Of a stretch of 64,000 bases of DNA, positions 46,759 to 54,994 are shown piece by piece. Position numbers and translations under genes: made by a program. Source of the stretch: Mycobacterium sp. BK086. GTDB taxonomy: Bacteria; Actinomycetota; Actinomycetes; Mycobacteriales; Mycobacteriaceae. Under the pieces are notes generated by a model that was not told the origin of the DNA, made no database searches, and saw only the letters and a program-made list of their open reading frames with translations. The stretch is taken from contig SNWL01000004.1 of the NCBI GenBank assembly GCA_004362315.1, positions 1,112,808 to 1,176,807 of the forward strand, read 5' to 3'. The stretch's first letter is position 1. Every line of letters begins with the position of its first letter.

Positions 46759-48555
46759 TCAGCTGGCGATCACGCCATCGATCGGGCTGTCGCCGTAGGA
46801 GTCGATCGCCCTGACCTCAACGGTGTGGTTCGGTGAGATCGTCAGCTCGAAGACGGACCAGTAGTAGCCGGTGCTTGTGCCGTCGGCAGAGAAGAAGTAG
46901 CTGGCCGAATCGGTGTAAATGCCCACGGTCGCACCCGATTGCGCCAATCCTGATGCGCTGTCGCCTGAGTAGTTGTAGACGTAGAAGTAATAATCGCCCG
47001 GCGTGAGATCACTGATCGTGGTGGTTTCCGGTCCGTACCCGGAGGTGTCGTCGTTTGCCAGTTGAGCCGCGATCTGGGCGTCGATGTAGGCGGTTCGGTT
47101 GCCGTAGTAGACGTGAAATCTGTTGCCGGCCTCGGCCGTTGAACCCGGACCGGTGAGATGTGAGTCGAGGTCGTTGGGAGAACTGCCCCACCGCAGCACG
47201 ATTCGAACCTGCTGAGTCGTGCCGTCAGATGATCCGACATCGTCGAATTGACGAATGGTTCGCTTCACGTCTGTGTAGCCGGCCGCCGCGTCGAATCGCT
47301 TTCCGATTTCTACGTAGGTGACCGTTTTCGTGTGGACGTTGAGATTGAAGACGCCTGGGTCGAGATCCGTTGAGGACGACGCGCTGAAGATGTCATTACT
47401 GGGGATCGATACGCCCTCCCGGGAGAGCCCAGCGATGGGATCGAGTCGATCCTGGAGGAAGATGCTCTGATATGACTCGCCTGGCGTCCGCACGTAGGGC
47501 GATGCGAACGCAACGACGGCGGCGATGGAGTAGCCCTCGGTGGACAGGGTGTAAGCGAGGTTCTGTGCGTCCATACCGCCCTGGCTGTAACCCACCAGCA
47601 TCACCGGCTCGCTGGTGTTCCCACCGAGGGCATCCTGGACGGCGAACAGCTGCCACGACTTGGTTGTTCCGTCCCACCCAACTGCGTTCTCGACGAGCGG
47701 CTGGTTTGTCGAGCTCAAGGGAACGGTGCCACCGATGTAAACCACAAGCCGCGCTTGCCCGCTCGCGTCGTGGACGGTCTTTATCACGAAGCCGTCCGCG
47801 TCGGCACCGTCCGCCGTCAACGACCGCAACGTCGAGTACAACCGTGATGTCGGACTGGACGGCAACCGGTCCGCCAGCGAAGCGGCCAAGGATGCCATTT
47901 GTGACGTGAGAAACGAGACCCCGGGCACCTGCTGTGGCAATCCCTGAACGATCTTGCCCACGATCGTGACTCCGTTGATGGCGCCGTTAATGACAATCCT
48001 GGTGCCCTGCGCGACATAGTTACTGATGGTCTGGACGGCGTGGGCCGCACCGTTGACGACACCATTGACGAATCCACCAAGAACATCGAGAGGGCTCGCG
48101 CTGGCCATCACCGTGTGGGCCGCCGTCGGGTGGCGGCGGGCCTCGAGTGAAGACTCGAACTCACGAACGGCACCCCCTACGACGTCGGCGAGCGGGACTG
48201 CCGGCCGGGGAATCGAGGGAATGCGATCCGTCGAAGAGTGCGCACCGGGCGCATCTTTGGCGACCATGGACGGCACATTGGTCCGGTTGAAAGTCGGTGC
48301 AACATCGGCATTCTGCCGAGTGATCCGGGCAGCGCGGGGGCTGTGACCCGACGTGCCGCCGTGCGCCGCGGCATGTGAGGACGAATCATTCGGGGCCGCC
48401 TGGGCCGTCCCTTGTCCGACAGCGAGCGCCGCCCCAAGCCCGAAACCCACGGCACCGATGCGTAACCAATGTGTCACGGGCATCTTCTTGTGGCACTTGC
48501 GATTGCGGCACTGCGCAGGTGCGGGGTTCTTGCGGACGACAGCTGACACAGCCAC
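46759..48555 (-). CDS. Secreted alpha/beta-hydrolase with C-terminal DUF2135-like domain
   Basis: The product has 598 residues. A long basic leader and hydrophobic core (HWLRIGAVGFGLGAALAVG, cleavage after QAA near residue 54) is followed by a disordered segment and a lipase-like alpha/beta-hydrolase domain (about 240-420) with the nucleophile elbow GYSQGG near residue 322. A beta-rich C-terminal domain (about 450-598) begins IVLRWGSSPNDLDSHLTGP, the YfaP/DUF2135 signature. The hydrolase part resembles PE-PPE/cutinase-type mycobacterial lipases. The GTG at 48555 sits directly after AAAGGAG; a GTG two codons later is better spaced. Site C lies 117 bases upstream. The likely role is extracellular ester hydrolysis. 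Confidence 0.8.
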   Translation of the reverse strand: MAVSAVVRKNPAPAQCRNRKCHKKMPVTHWLRIGAVGFGLGAALAVGQGTAQAAPNDSSSHAAAHGGTSGHSPRAARITRQNADVAPTFNRTNVPSMVAKDAPGAHSSTDRIPSIPRPAVPLADVVGGAVREFESSLEARRHPTAAHTVMASASPLDVLGGFVNGVVNGAAHAVQTISNYVAQGTRIVINGAINGVTIVGKIVQGLPQQVPGVSFLTSQMASLAASLADRLPSSPTSRLYSTLRSLTADGADADGFVIKTVHDASGQARLVVYIGGTVPLSSTNQPLVENAVGWDGTTKSWQLFAVQDALGGNTSEPVMLVGYSQGGMDAQNLAYTLSTEGYSIAAVVAFASPYVRTPGESYQSIFLQDRLDPIAGLSREGVSIPSNDIFSASSSTDLDPGVFNLNVHTKTVTYVEIGKRFDAAAGYTDVKRTIRQFDDVGSSDGTTQQVRIVLRWGSSPNDLDSHLTGPGSTAEAGNRFHVYYGNRTAYIDAQIAAQLANDDTSGYGPETTTISDLTPGDYYFYVYNYSGDSASGLAQSGATVGIYTDSASYFFSADGTSTGYYWSVFELTISPNHTVEVRAIDSYGDSPIDGVIAS

Positions 48556-48671
48556 TCCTTTGCTCCACGCATTCGGCCGAGCAGCGACAGCAACAAATGA
48601 AACAGCGCTTCGGCCAACGCATTACTGAATGCCAATTGCGCAGAACCATATCGGTAAGACGCTGTTGCCGG

Positions 48672-48691
48672 TGTCAACCGAACGGACGAAT
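48672..48691. promoter_or_regulatory. Regulon palindrome, site C
   Basis: TGTCAACCGAACGGACGAAT matches 16 of 20 positions. The preceding GCCGG is the same as in front of site B. It lies in the non-coding region upstream of the secreted hydrolase gene. Confidence 0.65.
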
Positions 48692-48726
48692 AAAGTCGTC
48701 AGCTGTACGTCCGACGGTCTTCGATG

Positions 48727-48909
48727 TCAGACACAGCACCACACCGAGCCGTCACTGCGCACCCACGTGCCGGGGCATTGTGTGACGTCGTTGGTGCGGT
48801 CGGTGACTTTCTCCGTCGCGTCCGGAGCGGCGCAATCGGTCAGGTCCATAGAGGTCATCACTTCATACGAACCGCCGCTCTTGGCGAACCGATCTGACGG
48901 TTGACGCAC
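48727..48909 (-). CDS. Short Cys-containing ORF, possible LppU-like fragment
   Basis: A 60-residue frame contains DLTDCAAPDATEKVTDRTN and VTQCPGTWVRSDGSVWCC. The spacing of cysteines and the sequence around them recall the C-terminal domain of LppU-type lipoproteins, but no signal peptide or lipobox is attached. It may be the surviving end of a broken gene or a small independent protein. It lies between the secreted hydrolase and the decayed kinase gene. Confidence 0.35.
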   Translation of the reverse strand: MRQPSDRFAKSGGSYEVMTSMDLTDCAAPDATEKVTDRTNDVTQCPGTWVRSDGSVWCCV

Positions 48910-48959
48910 TCACCGACTTCGGCGTTTTGGTAGACGCTGTCGAATGACTGCGACTGGGG

Positions 48960-49830
48960 TCAGGATATGTGGAGCGGACATTCGGCGGCGGAAGGTCGTG
49001 CGTGTGGATCCCGAGCACCGTCAGTGAAGGCTCGCCGAAGTAACTGTTGAATCGCGTTGGGCAGGAACGTCACCGGTGATGGACGGGGATGGGTACGTAG
49101 GGCCGAGCAGGGGCGCCCGCCCAGTGGCCGGATCTGGCCAGTGTCATCGCGTCGGGCTGATCGCCGCCGCCTGTCCACTCACCGCGCAGGACCGGATGGT
49201 TACCGGCCATCGAGAGCAGGTGAATGTGAACGGCCAGGGCGAATAAGTCGGACGGTTTCTCCCGGGGCGTCACCGACAGGTTCGCACCGGCCAACTCCGG
49301 TGCGGTGAATTCTGGACGGCCCACACCGCACGAGAATGGCTCTCCTACAGCATCCGTGAACTGCATCGAGTCACAGTCGACAAGCGTCATCTGCGTGGTG
49401 TCATTGACCAGGTGGCGCCAGGTGACGTGCCGTGTCCACCGGGGGCCGATGGCAGCGGACTGATAGGCGCCGAAGGGTTGCTTATCGAATGGATCTCGAC
49501 GGCAGTGGCGGTGTCGATACGCGGCAAGATGTAGCCGACCAGGTCATCGTCGCCGGTCACCAGATGCAGGGGCTACGTCAGAACGACGAACCCGTCGGAC
49601 TGGATCGCTCCGGCTGGTGGCGAGGCGAGCATCGCGGCGACTTTGGCTCGTTTGGCTGCCAGCTCCTTCAGATCCGGGTGAAAGACTTTTTCACCACCAG
49701 ATCGATTCGATCGTTCCACGGCGTAGATGGTGCCCTCGCCCGCCCGAGCCAGCACCGAACCCAAGACGACGATCTTCCCATCGTCCCTGCGCAACTCGGG
49801 GGCTACCCGGGTCACCCGGCCTCGGTGATC
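48960..49830 (-). pseudogene. Decayed YegI-type kinase gene
   Basis: Pieces of a protein homologous to the intact kinase at 50131-52203 read in order on the minus strand. The N-terminal part is at 49815-49573 (LGSVLARAGEGTIYAV, KRAKVAAMLASPP), and its frame ends where VVLTW of the intact copy becomes VVLT-stop (TAG). A middle piece reads LVTGDDDLVGYILPRIDT. A frameshift then occurs at a run of C bases. A deletion of about 39 codons joins TWRHL to NDTTQMTLVDCDSMQ. The piece 49390-49070 continues to ARSGHWAG, another frameshift follows, and NAIQQLLRRAFTDGARDP ends at 48960. The transmembrane and extracellular parts are gone. At least one nonsense change, two frameshifts and one internal deletion are visible. 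Confidence 0.85.
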
Positions 49831-49942
49831 GCGGGCCCCGCAGCGCCGATCCGCGTATGTCGTCCAACGCGCATCGCGACCTCCACGGTGCCGGATCGGC
49901 TAGTTGTGACGCCAGAACGCTAACAGTCCGGTGTGCGGAGTC

Positions 49943-49962
49943 TGTCGGTCGAACGGATGAAT
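49943..49962. promoter_or_regulatory. Regulon palindrome, site D
   Basis: TGTCGGTCGAACGGATGAAT matches 15 of 20 positions. It sits between the decayed kinase gene and the intact divergent kinase gene, 168 bases before the chosen ATG of the latter. Confidence 0.55.
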
Positions 49963-50130
49963 TCTCTCGTAGATTGCGGCGGACTTGCACCGTCGAGCTG
50001 TTGTGCCCCGGCTTCAGCGGCAAGATCCACTGGCGGGGTGCCACGCTTCCGGGCGCACGGGCCTCCCGTGTCGGTGAGGAAGGACGCAACAGCCCGGACC
50101 GTCGCGGTGCGGCTGGACGGTAGGGATGCG

Positions 50131-52203
50131 ATGGCACTGCTGCGACTCGAGGACGGTTCGGTCCTCACGCCGGGCGCGGTCCTCGCGCGGGCGGGTGAGG
50201 GGGTCATCTACGAGGTCATCGGACGCCCCGAATGGGTCGTCAAGGTGTTCCACGCCGACCTGAAAGACCTTGCTGCCAAGCGTGCCAAAGTCGCCGCGAT
50301 GATCGCCTCGCCACCGCCCGGGGCAGTGCAAGCGGATGGCTTCGTGGTCCTGACGTGGCCTCGGCACCTCGTCAGCGGCGACGACGGCACGGTGGGTTAC
50401 GTCATGTCGCGGGTAGACACCAGCAATGCGGTGGAAATCCACACCCTGAGCAACCCGGCTGACCGCATGAAGCCTCTGCCGTCAGCGCCTCAGTGGACAC
50501 CGCATGCCAGCTGGCATCACCTCATCACCGTGGCCGCGAATCTCTGTGTGGCGGTGGAGGCGGTACATCAAGTCGACGCGGTCATCGGCGACTTCCAGGA
50601 GCGCAACATCCTGGTCAATGACACCACCCGAGTGACCCTTGTCGACTGTGACTCCATCCAGTTCACGGATCAGAGCGGACACCAGTACCTCTGTGGGGTG
50701 GGTCGTCCCGAATTCACGGCGCCGGAATTGGCCGGGGTGAATCTGTCCACCACCGCGCGGGACAAGCCGTCGGATCTCTTCGCCCTCGCGGTCCACATCC
50801 ACCTGTTGCTGATGGCCGGCAATCACCCGTTCCTGCGGGGGCACTGGACCGGTCCGGGCGATCAACCCGACGCGCTGGCGCTGGCCCGGTCGGGCCAGTG
50901 GGCAGGCGGTCCGGGCTCTGCGCTGCGAACGTATCCGTTGGCGCCGCCGCTGGATTCGCTTCCGTTTGCCATCCAGCAGTTGTTCATCCGGGCCTTCACC
51001 GAGGGGGCCCACAACCCTGTCGTTCGACCCTCAGCGGCGGAATGGCGACAGGCCCTGCAAGCAGTGGTCGTCACCACCTGTCCGCGGGGGCATCAAATTC
51101 CGACCGAGCTCGAGAGCTGTCCGTGGTGTGCGATCGATGACGAGCGAGCGGCCCGGCGGGATCAGCGTGCGAGAGCTGCGGCGCCGACGGTCAGCTACCC
51201 CGCTTACGGCAGCACAACCACGCCGACACCGCCGACACCCAGAGCCGTGGCCAGTCCGCAAGCTGCGCGCAGTCGCACCCCACTAGTCGTCACCCTCGTG
51301 GTCGTCACCGTGATCGCGGTGATGGCAATCGGATTCGCCGTACTCGGTCGCGGCCACGACCCGGAAAAACGCGCTGCCGGAACCACTCCCGCAGGTGGCG
51401 CCGGCACCACCACGTCGGCGGTGACACAAGCTTGTACGGCCACGACGCTGCTGGAGACCGGATCTGCCACGATGACCCCCGATGGGCTCTCGGTGAATAC
51501 GACGCTGGATTCGTCCTGCTCGTCCACCGACACTCTTACCGGCTCGTCGGTAGTGGTGACCGTCACCGCCGGCTCTCGTGACGTTGCGTCGGGCGTGTTC
51601 AACCTCGATGCTCACCCGATCACGCTGACGTCCGGAGGGAATCAGAACCAGCAGTTCGTGTTTCCCGCAGGCATGTACTGGCGCGTGCCGGAAACCATTG
51701 GCAACGCGTCACTGCGCGTCGAGGTCTCCGGCTTCACCCACAACAGGAATGGGGCATCAGGCCGCTCCGACCCAATCGTCGCGTCCTCGCCGGCGCTGCC
51801 AGCCAATGGTAATCCCGAGAGCACGGCCGCGGCGGCGTTGCAAGAGCTCGTCGATGCCGACTACTCGTTCGTCAAGGGCAATCTCGCTGACCGCTGGGTA
51901 CCTCAGATCAGTTCCAAGAGAGTCGGTTTGGTCACCGACGGTATTACATACGCCAACACCGACATCCTGCGCAATCATCTGGAATTACGGCAGCGCTATG
52001 AGAACGTCCGCCTGGTGTTCTCCGGGCGCTGGACCACCTTCAACGGAGACAACTGGTGGGTCACGGTGGTCGGAACGCCCTTCGGCGATGCGGCGGCAGC
52101 CAACGGGTGGTGTGACGCCCACGGCATCGACTCGTGGAACTGCTTTGCGAAGACCGTTAGTGACAGCCGGGGGCCTGAGGGGACGACGGTGATTCGCAAA
52201 TGA
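50131..52203 (+). CDS. YegI-type receptor kinase with zinc ribbon, TM and extracellular module
   Basis: The product has 690 residues. The N-terminal kinase domain of the YegI (COG4248) type has GAVLARAGEGVIYEV (nucleotide loop) and the lysine in WVVKVFHADLKDLAAKRAK. The catalytic region is IGDFQERNILV and the metal Asp is in VTLVDCDSIQF. A putative zinc ribbon follows (CPRGHQIPTELESCPWC, about residues 317-333). One transmembrane helix is at about 382-406. The roughly 280-residue extracellular part comprises a beta-rich domain and a C-terminal domain with ADRWVPQISSKRVG and WWVTVVGTPF. The ATG at 50131, after GGTAGGGA, is the start. The extracellular part is homologous to the C terminus of the beta-propeller protein at 54995-57388. 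Confidence 0.82.
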   Translation: MALLRLEDGSVLTPGAVLARAGEGVIYEVIGRPEWVVKVFHADLKDLAAKRAKVAAMIASPPPGAVQADGFVVLTWPRHLVSGDDGTVGYVMSRVDTSNAVEIHTLSNPADRMKPLPSAPQWTPHASWHHLITVAANLCVAVEAVHQVDAVIGDFQERNILVNDTTRVTLVDCDSIQFTDQSGHQYLCGVGRPEFTAPELAGVNLSTTARDKPSDLFALAVHIHLLLMAGNHPFLRGHWTGPGDQPDALALARSGQWAGGPGSALRTYPLAPPLDSLPFAIQQLFIRAFTEGAHNPVVRPSAAEWRQALQAVVVTTCPRGHQIPTELESCPWCAIDDERAARRDQRARAAAPTVSYPAYGSTTTPTPPTPRAVASPQAARSRTPLVVTLVVVTVIAVMAIGFAVLGRGHDPEKRAAGTTPAGGAGTTTSAVTQACTATTLLETGSATMTPDGLSVNTTLDSSCSSTDTLTGSSVVVTVTAGSRDVASGVFNLDAHPITLTSGGNQNQQFVFPAGMYWRVPETIGNASLRVEVSGFTHNRNGASGRSDPIVASSPALPANGNPESTAAAALQELVDADYSFVKGNLADRWVPQISSKRVGLVTDGITYANTDILRNHLELRQRYENVRLVFSGRWTTFNGDNWWVTVVGTPFGDAAAANGWCDAHGIDSWNCFAKTVSDSRGPEGTTVIRK

Positions 52204-52213
52204 GTTCTCCGTG

Positions 52214-54331
52214 TCAACAGGACAACTGCGGATCCTTGCTTATCGCAACGTTCTTCAACGCGGCGTCGACGCGAGCGACGTCCAGTTCGCGGTTGTTGAC
52301 CGCGGCCTCGAGCCGATCGAGAACTTCGGGCACCTGGTCGGTCGAGACCCACAGTGCGACGTCCGCGCCGGCGCTCAACGCCTTGAGTACCGCCTCCGGC
52401 ACGGTGTAGCGCTGAGTGATCGCACCCATGCTGGACAGGTCGTCGGTGTAGACGAGACCGGTGAACGGTGGGCCACCGTAGCGCCCGCTGCGCAGTAGCG
52501 CGTAGGCGGCGGGTGACAGGCTGGCCGGATCAGTGCCCGTCAGATCGGGAACCTGCATGTGACCGACCATCACTGCGACCGGTTGCGCGGTACTTAGTTC
52601 CCGGTAGGGGATCAGGTCTCGGTCCATCAATGAACTCAGCGGGGGTGTGGTGACCCCGCCTTTGTGTGAATCTCCGGACGCACGGCCATGGCCGGGGAAG
52701 TGTTTCAGCACGGGGAGCAGACCGGCGTCGCGCAGGCCGCTGGCGTACGCGCCGGCATAGGCGATCACGGTCGAGGGATCGTCGCCGAAGGACCGGTCCC
52801 CGATGACGGTGTTGGCGTCGTCGTCGGTGATATCGACGACCGGAGCGAAGTCGACGGTGATTCCCCAGGCACGCATCTGTGTCCCGCGCTGGAACGCGAT
52901 GTCGTGGACCTGTTGCAGCGGAGTGTGTGCGGCAGCGAGGTTCCGTGCTGAATCCTGCTCGCCCAGAAGCGACTTGAGGCGTTGGACCCGGCCGCCCTCC
53001 TCATCGACACTGACTGCGAGCGGAAGCGGACGCTGGTCGGCCTGCAGCTCGCGCAGGCTGCCGTCGGTCAGCATTCCCAGTTGGGTCCAGCTGGCGACGA
53101 AGACCCCGCCGACACCGTAGTCCGCGACGACCGCCCGGGCATCGTCGATGCTGTTGACACCGACCATCAGTAGCTGAGCCAGCTTCTGACGCAGGGTCAG
53201 CTCCGACACGGCCGCTTGAAGTTTCGTACACGGCGGTGGTACCGCGGCCGCGGTGATCGTTGCCGCCGTGTCGGGAACTCCGGCGGCTTGCGACGGTGCA
53301 GGTTCGGGCTTGGGCTTGCCGAGCACAACGGCCGCCACCGTCAGGACCACCGCCACCACAATCGCCGCGGCGGCGGGCCAGATCACCGACCGCCCGGTGC
53401 GCGGTTCTGCGTCATCTGCCGGCGCAGCAGCACGGGGAGCCTGCGAGTCGAACGTCTGCGGAGGCTGCGGTCGGCGAGGACTGGAGATCGGGTGGGGGGC
53501 CGGGGTAGCGGTCGTGGTCTGCCTCGGGGTCAGCGCCCGGACAAAGCCATCGCAGGAGGCGAAGCGGTCACGCGGATCGAAGGAGAAGGCTCGGGTAAAG
53601 ACGCTACGTATGTGCTCGGCGTCGCTGACCTTTCCGGTGAGCCGGTCGGCACGGAACTGCAGGTAGCCGTCGCCGGTCACGATACGAGTGGTGTCAGTGA
53701 ACGGTGGCTCTCCGGTAAGGATCTCGAAAATCGTTGCTGCCAAGGAAAATTGGTCGCTGTATTCGCTGGCGCCTGCCCCGTTGAGTACCTCGGGGGCCAC
53801 ATAGCGGTGGGCGACGTAGCGGGCGTGCTGACCGGCGTCGTCGCGGTAGTGGCCGAAGTCGGTCACCACGATCTGGAAGTTCTTCGAGAAGGGGTCGCGG
53901 AGCAGGATATTCGTGGGTCTGACCGCTCCGTGGACGAGTTCTCGCATATGCGCATGGTCGAGGATGCGTGCGACGCGGCTGGCAATCGTCAGAGCGGCGC
54001 TTTCCGGAATCCCGGTGGGAAAGCGTCGGCGCAGCAGCCGGCCGGCGTCCAATCCGCTGATGTACTCAGTTGCGACCCAAACCCGTTCGTTGCGGTTGCC
54101 GATGTCGACCACGCGGGCGACGTCGGGATCATTCAGCGCGGAAACAACCGCGGCTGAGCGGCGGAGGCGTTGGACGAGACCGGCGTCCGAGGACGCTTCC
54201 GCCCGCAAGATCTTCAGTGCGACGGGGATTCCGGCTTCTGTGGCGGCGAGATAGACGGTGCCCACCGGGCCGGCCCCGAGGAGGCGATCGATCACCAAGC
54301 CGGAATACACATCACCCGGCGCCAACGGCAT
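52214..54331 (-). CDS. Membrane pseudokinase fused to extracellular GH3 (NagZ/LpqI-like) domain
   Basis: The product has 705 residues. Residues 8-265 form a PknB-type kinase fold: glycine loop LGAGPVGTVYLA, Lys40 in VALKIL, and DFG at 158-160. The HRD-x-K-x-x-N loop is HGAVRPTN at 134-141, so the catalytic aspartate and lysine are replaced by Ala and Arg. A Pro-rich linker leads to one transmembrane helix (about 312-335). Residues 365-705 form a GH3 hydrolase domain with LTLRQKLAQLLMVG, VDEEGGRVQR, KHFPGHG, the GDSH loop and the nucleophile region YTDDLSSMG near residue 630. Intact GH3 residues suggest an active beta-N-acetylglucosaminidase facing outward. Site E lies 72 bases upstream. The gene converges on the YegI-type kinase gene. 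Confidence 0.88.
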   Translation of the reverse strand: MPLAPGDVYSGLVIDRLLGAGPVGTVYLAATEAGIPVALKILRAEASSDAGLVQRLRRSAAVVSALNDPDVARVVDIGNRNERVWVATEYISGLDAGRLLRRRFPTGIPESAALTIASRVARILDHAHMRELVHGAVRPTNILLRDPFSKNFQIVVTDFGHYRDDAGQHARYVAHRYVAPEVLNGAGASEYSDQFSLAATIFEILTGEPPFTDTTRIVTGDGYLQFRADRLTGKVSDAEHIRSVFTRAFSFDPRDRFASCDGFVRALTPRQTTTATPAPHPISSPRRPQPPQTFDSQAPRAAAPADDAEPRTGRSVIWPAAAAIVVAVVLTVAAVVLGKPKPEPAPSQAAGVPDTAATITAAAVPPPCTKLQAAVSELTLRQKLAQLLMVGVNSIDDARAVVADYGVGGVFVASWTQLGMLTDGSLRELQADQRPLPLAVSVDEEGGRVQRLKSLLGEQDSARNLAAAHTPLQQVHDIAFQRGTQMRAWGITVDFAPVVDITDDDANTVIGDRSFGDDPSTVIAYAGAYASGLRDAGLLPVLKHFPGHGRASGDSHKGGVTTPPLSSLMDRDLIPYRELSTAQPVAVMVGHMQVPDLTGTDPASLSPAAYALLRSGRYGGPPFTGLVYTDDLSSMGAITQRYTVPEAVLKALSAGADVALWVSTDQVPEVLDRLEAAVNNRELDVARVDAALKNVAISKDPQLSC

Positions 54332-54402
54332 GCGCGGATGTTAGCTCACGCGCGGGTCCGGGCGTGCCCCTGTGGCAATAGTGTCATCCGCGCGACGGCG
54401 AT

Positions 54403-54422
54403 GATCATCCGTTCGGAGGACA
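54403..54422. promoter_or_regulatory. Regulon palindrome, site E
   Basis: GATCATCCGTTCGGAGGACA (palindrome in the TT orientation) matches 16 of 20 positions, 72 bases upstream of the pseudokinase-GH3 ATG. A further half-site TGTCATCCG lies at 54382-54390, between it and the gene. Confidence 0.6.
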
Positions 54423-54877
54423 CGTCGTCGAATCACGACATTTCGTACACGGCGCGGCACATGGCCCCGCCAGCGCCTCACCGAGCTCATGCCGGATCTG
54501 GTGGTCGGTCAGTGAGAGTGTGAGATGGCGGCGTGCCTTCGCGGACTGTTCGAACGCCGCACATGCAAGCGCATTCTGGTGGGCGGTGGCCGCGATCTGT
54601 CCCAGCCGCACGCTCATGTTCCGCCCCGGCTGCGCATCCTGTCCTGCGGGGAGTGTCGGCGGATCGGTCTCCCAGCGGTATGGCCACAGATAGGTCAGCA
54701 ACACCAGAGCCGTCGCGCCTTGGACAGTACGAAACCGATCGCGGTGCCGACGGGATTCACCGCGGTCAGCGGGAGCAAGATCCGGCGATGGTGTCGAAAA
54801 TGATGGTGACCGACAGCGGTGCGCCGGCCGTGCGGATCGGACGGGGCAGCGGCCGCCCCGGGGAGGTCAGTTCGGGA
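54405..54877 (-). pseudogene. Possible frameshifted membrane-protein remnant
   Basis: On the minus strand three successive frames join into one plausible membrane protein: TSPGRPLPRPIRTAGAPLS-type sequence running into VTIIFDTIAG, then ILLPLTAVNPVGTAIGFVLSKA, then ATALVLLTYLWPYRWETDPP. The last frame continues to 54405 through a soluble tail (AHQNALACAAFEQSAK). Two single-base shifts, near 54790 and 54712, are needed, and no start codon is found in the first frame. The hydrophobic segments are continuous across the breaks, which argues for decay of a real gene. I do not recognise the family. This accounts for most of the 660-base gap between 54331 and 54995. Confidence 0.4.
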
Positions 54878-54892
54878 TCCTAATCCCCGAAG

Positions 54893-54912
54893 ATTCATCC
54901 GAACGGGTGACA
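54893..54912. promoter_or_regulatory. Regulon palindrome, site F
   Basis: ATTCATCCGAACGGGTGACA matches 15 of 20 positions, 82 bases upstream of the beta-propeller gene ATG. The left arm ATTCATCCG is identical to that of site G. Confidence 0.6.
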
Positions 54913-54994
54913 CATACCCGTGCTGTGATGCGGCTCGCGACCCATAGTGTGTCCCCGTCTGCATCTTTTGCTGTCGAGGAAATGGGTCATCGGC

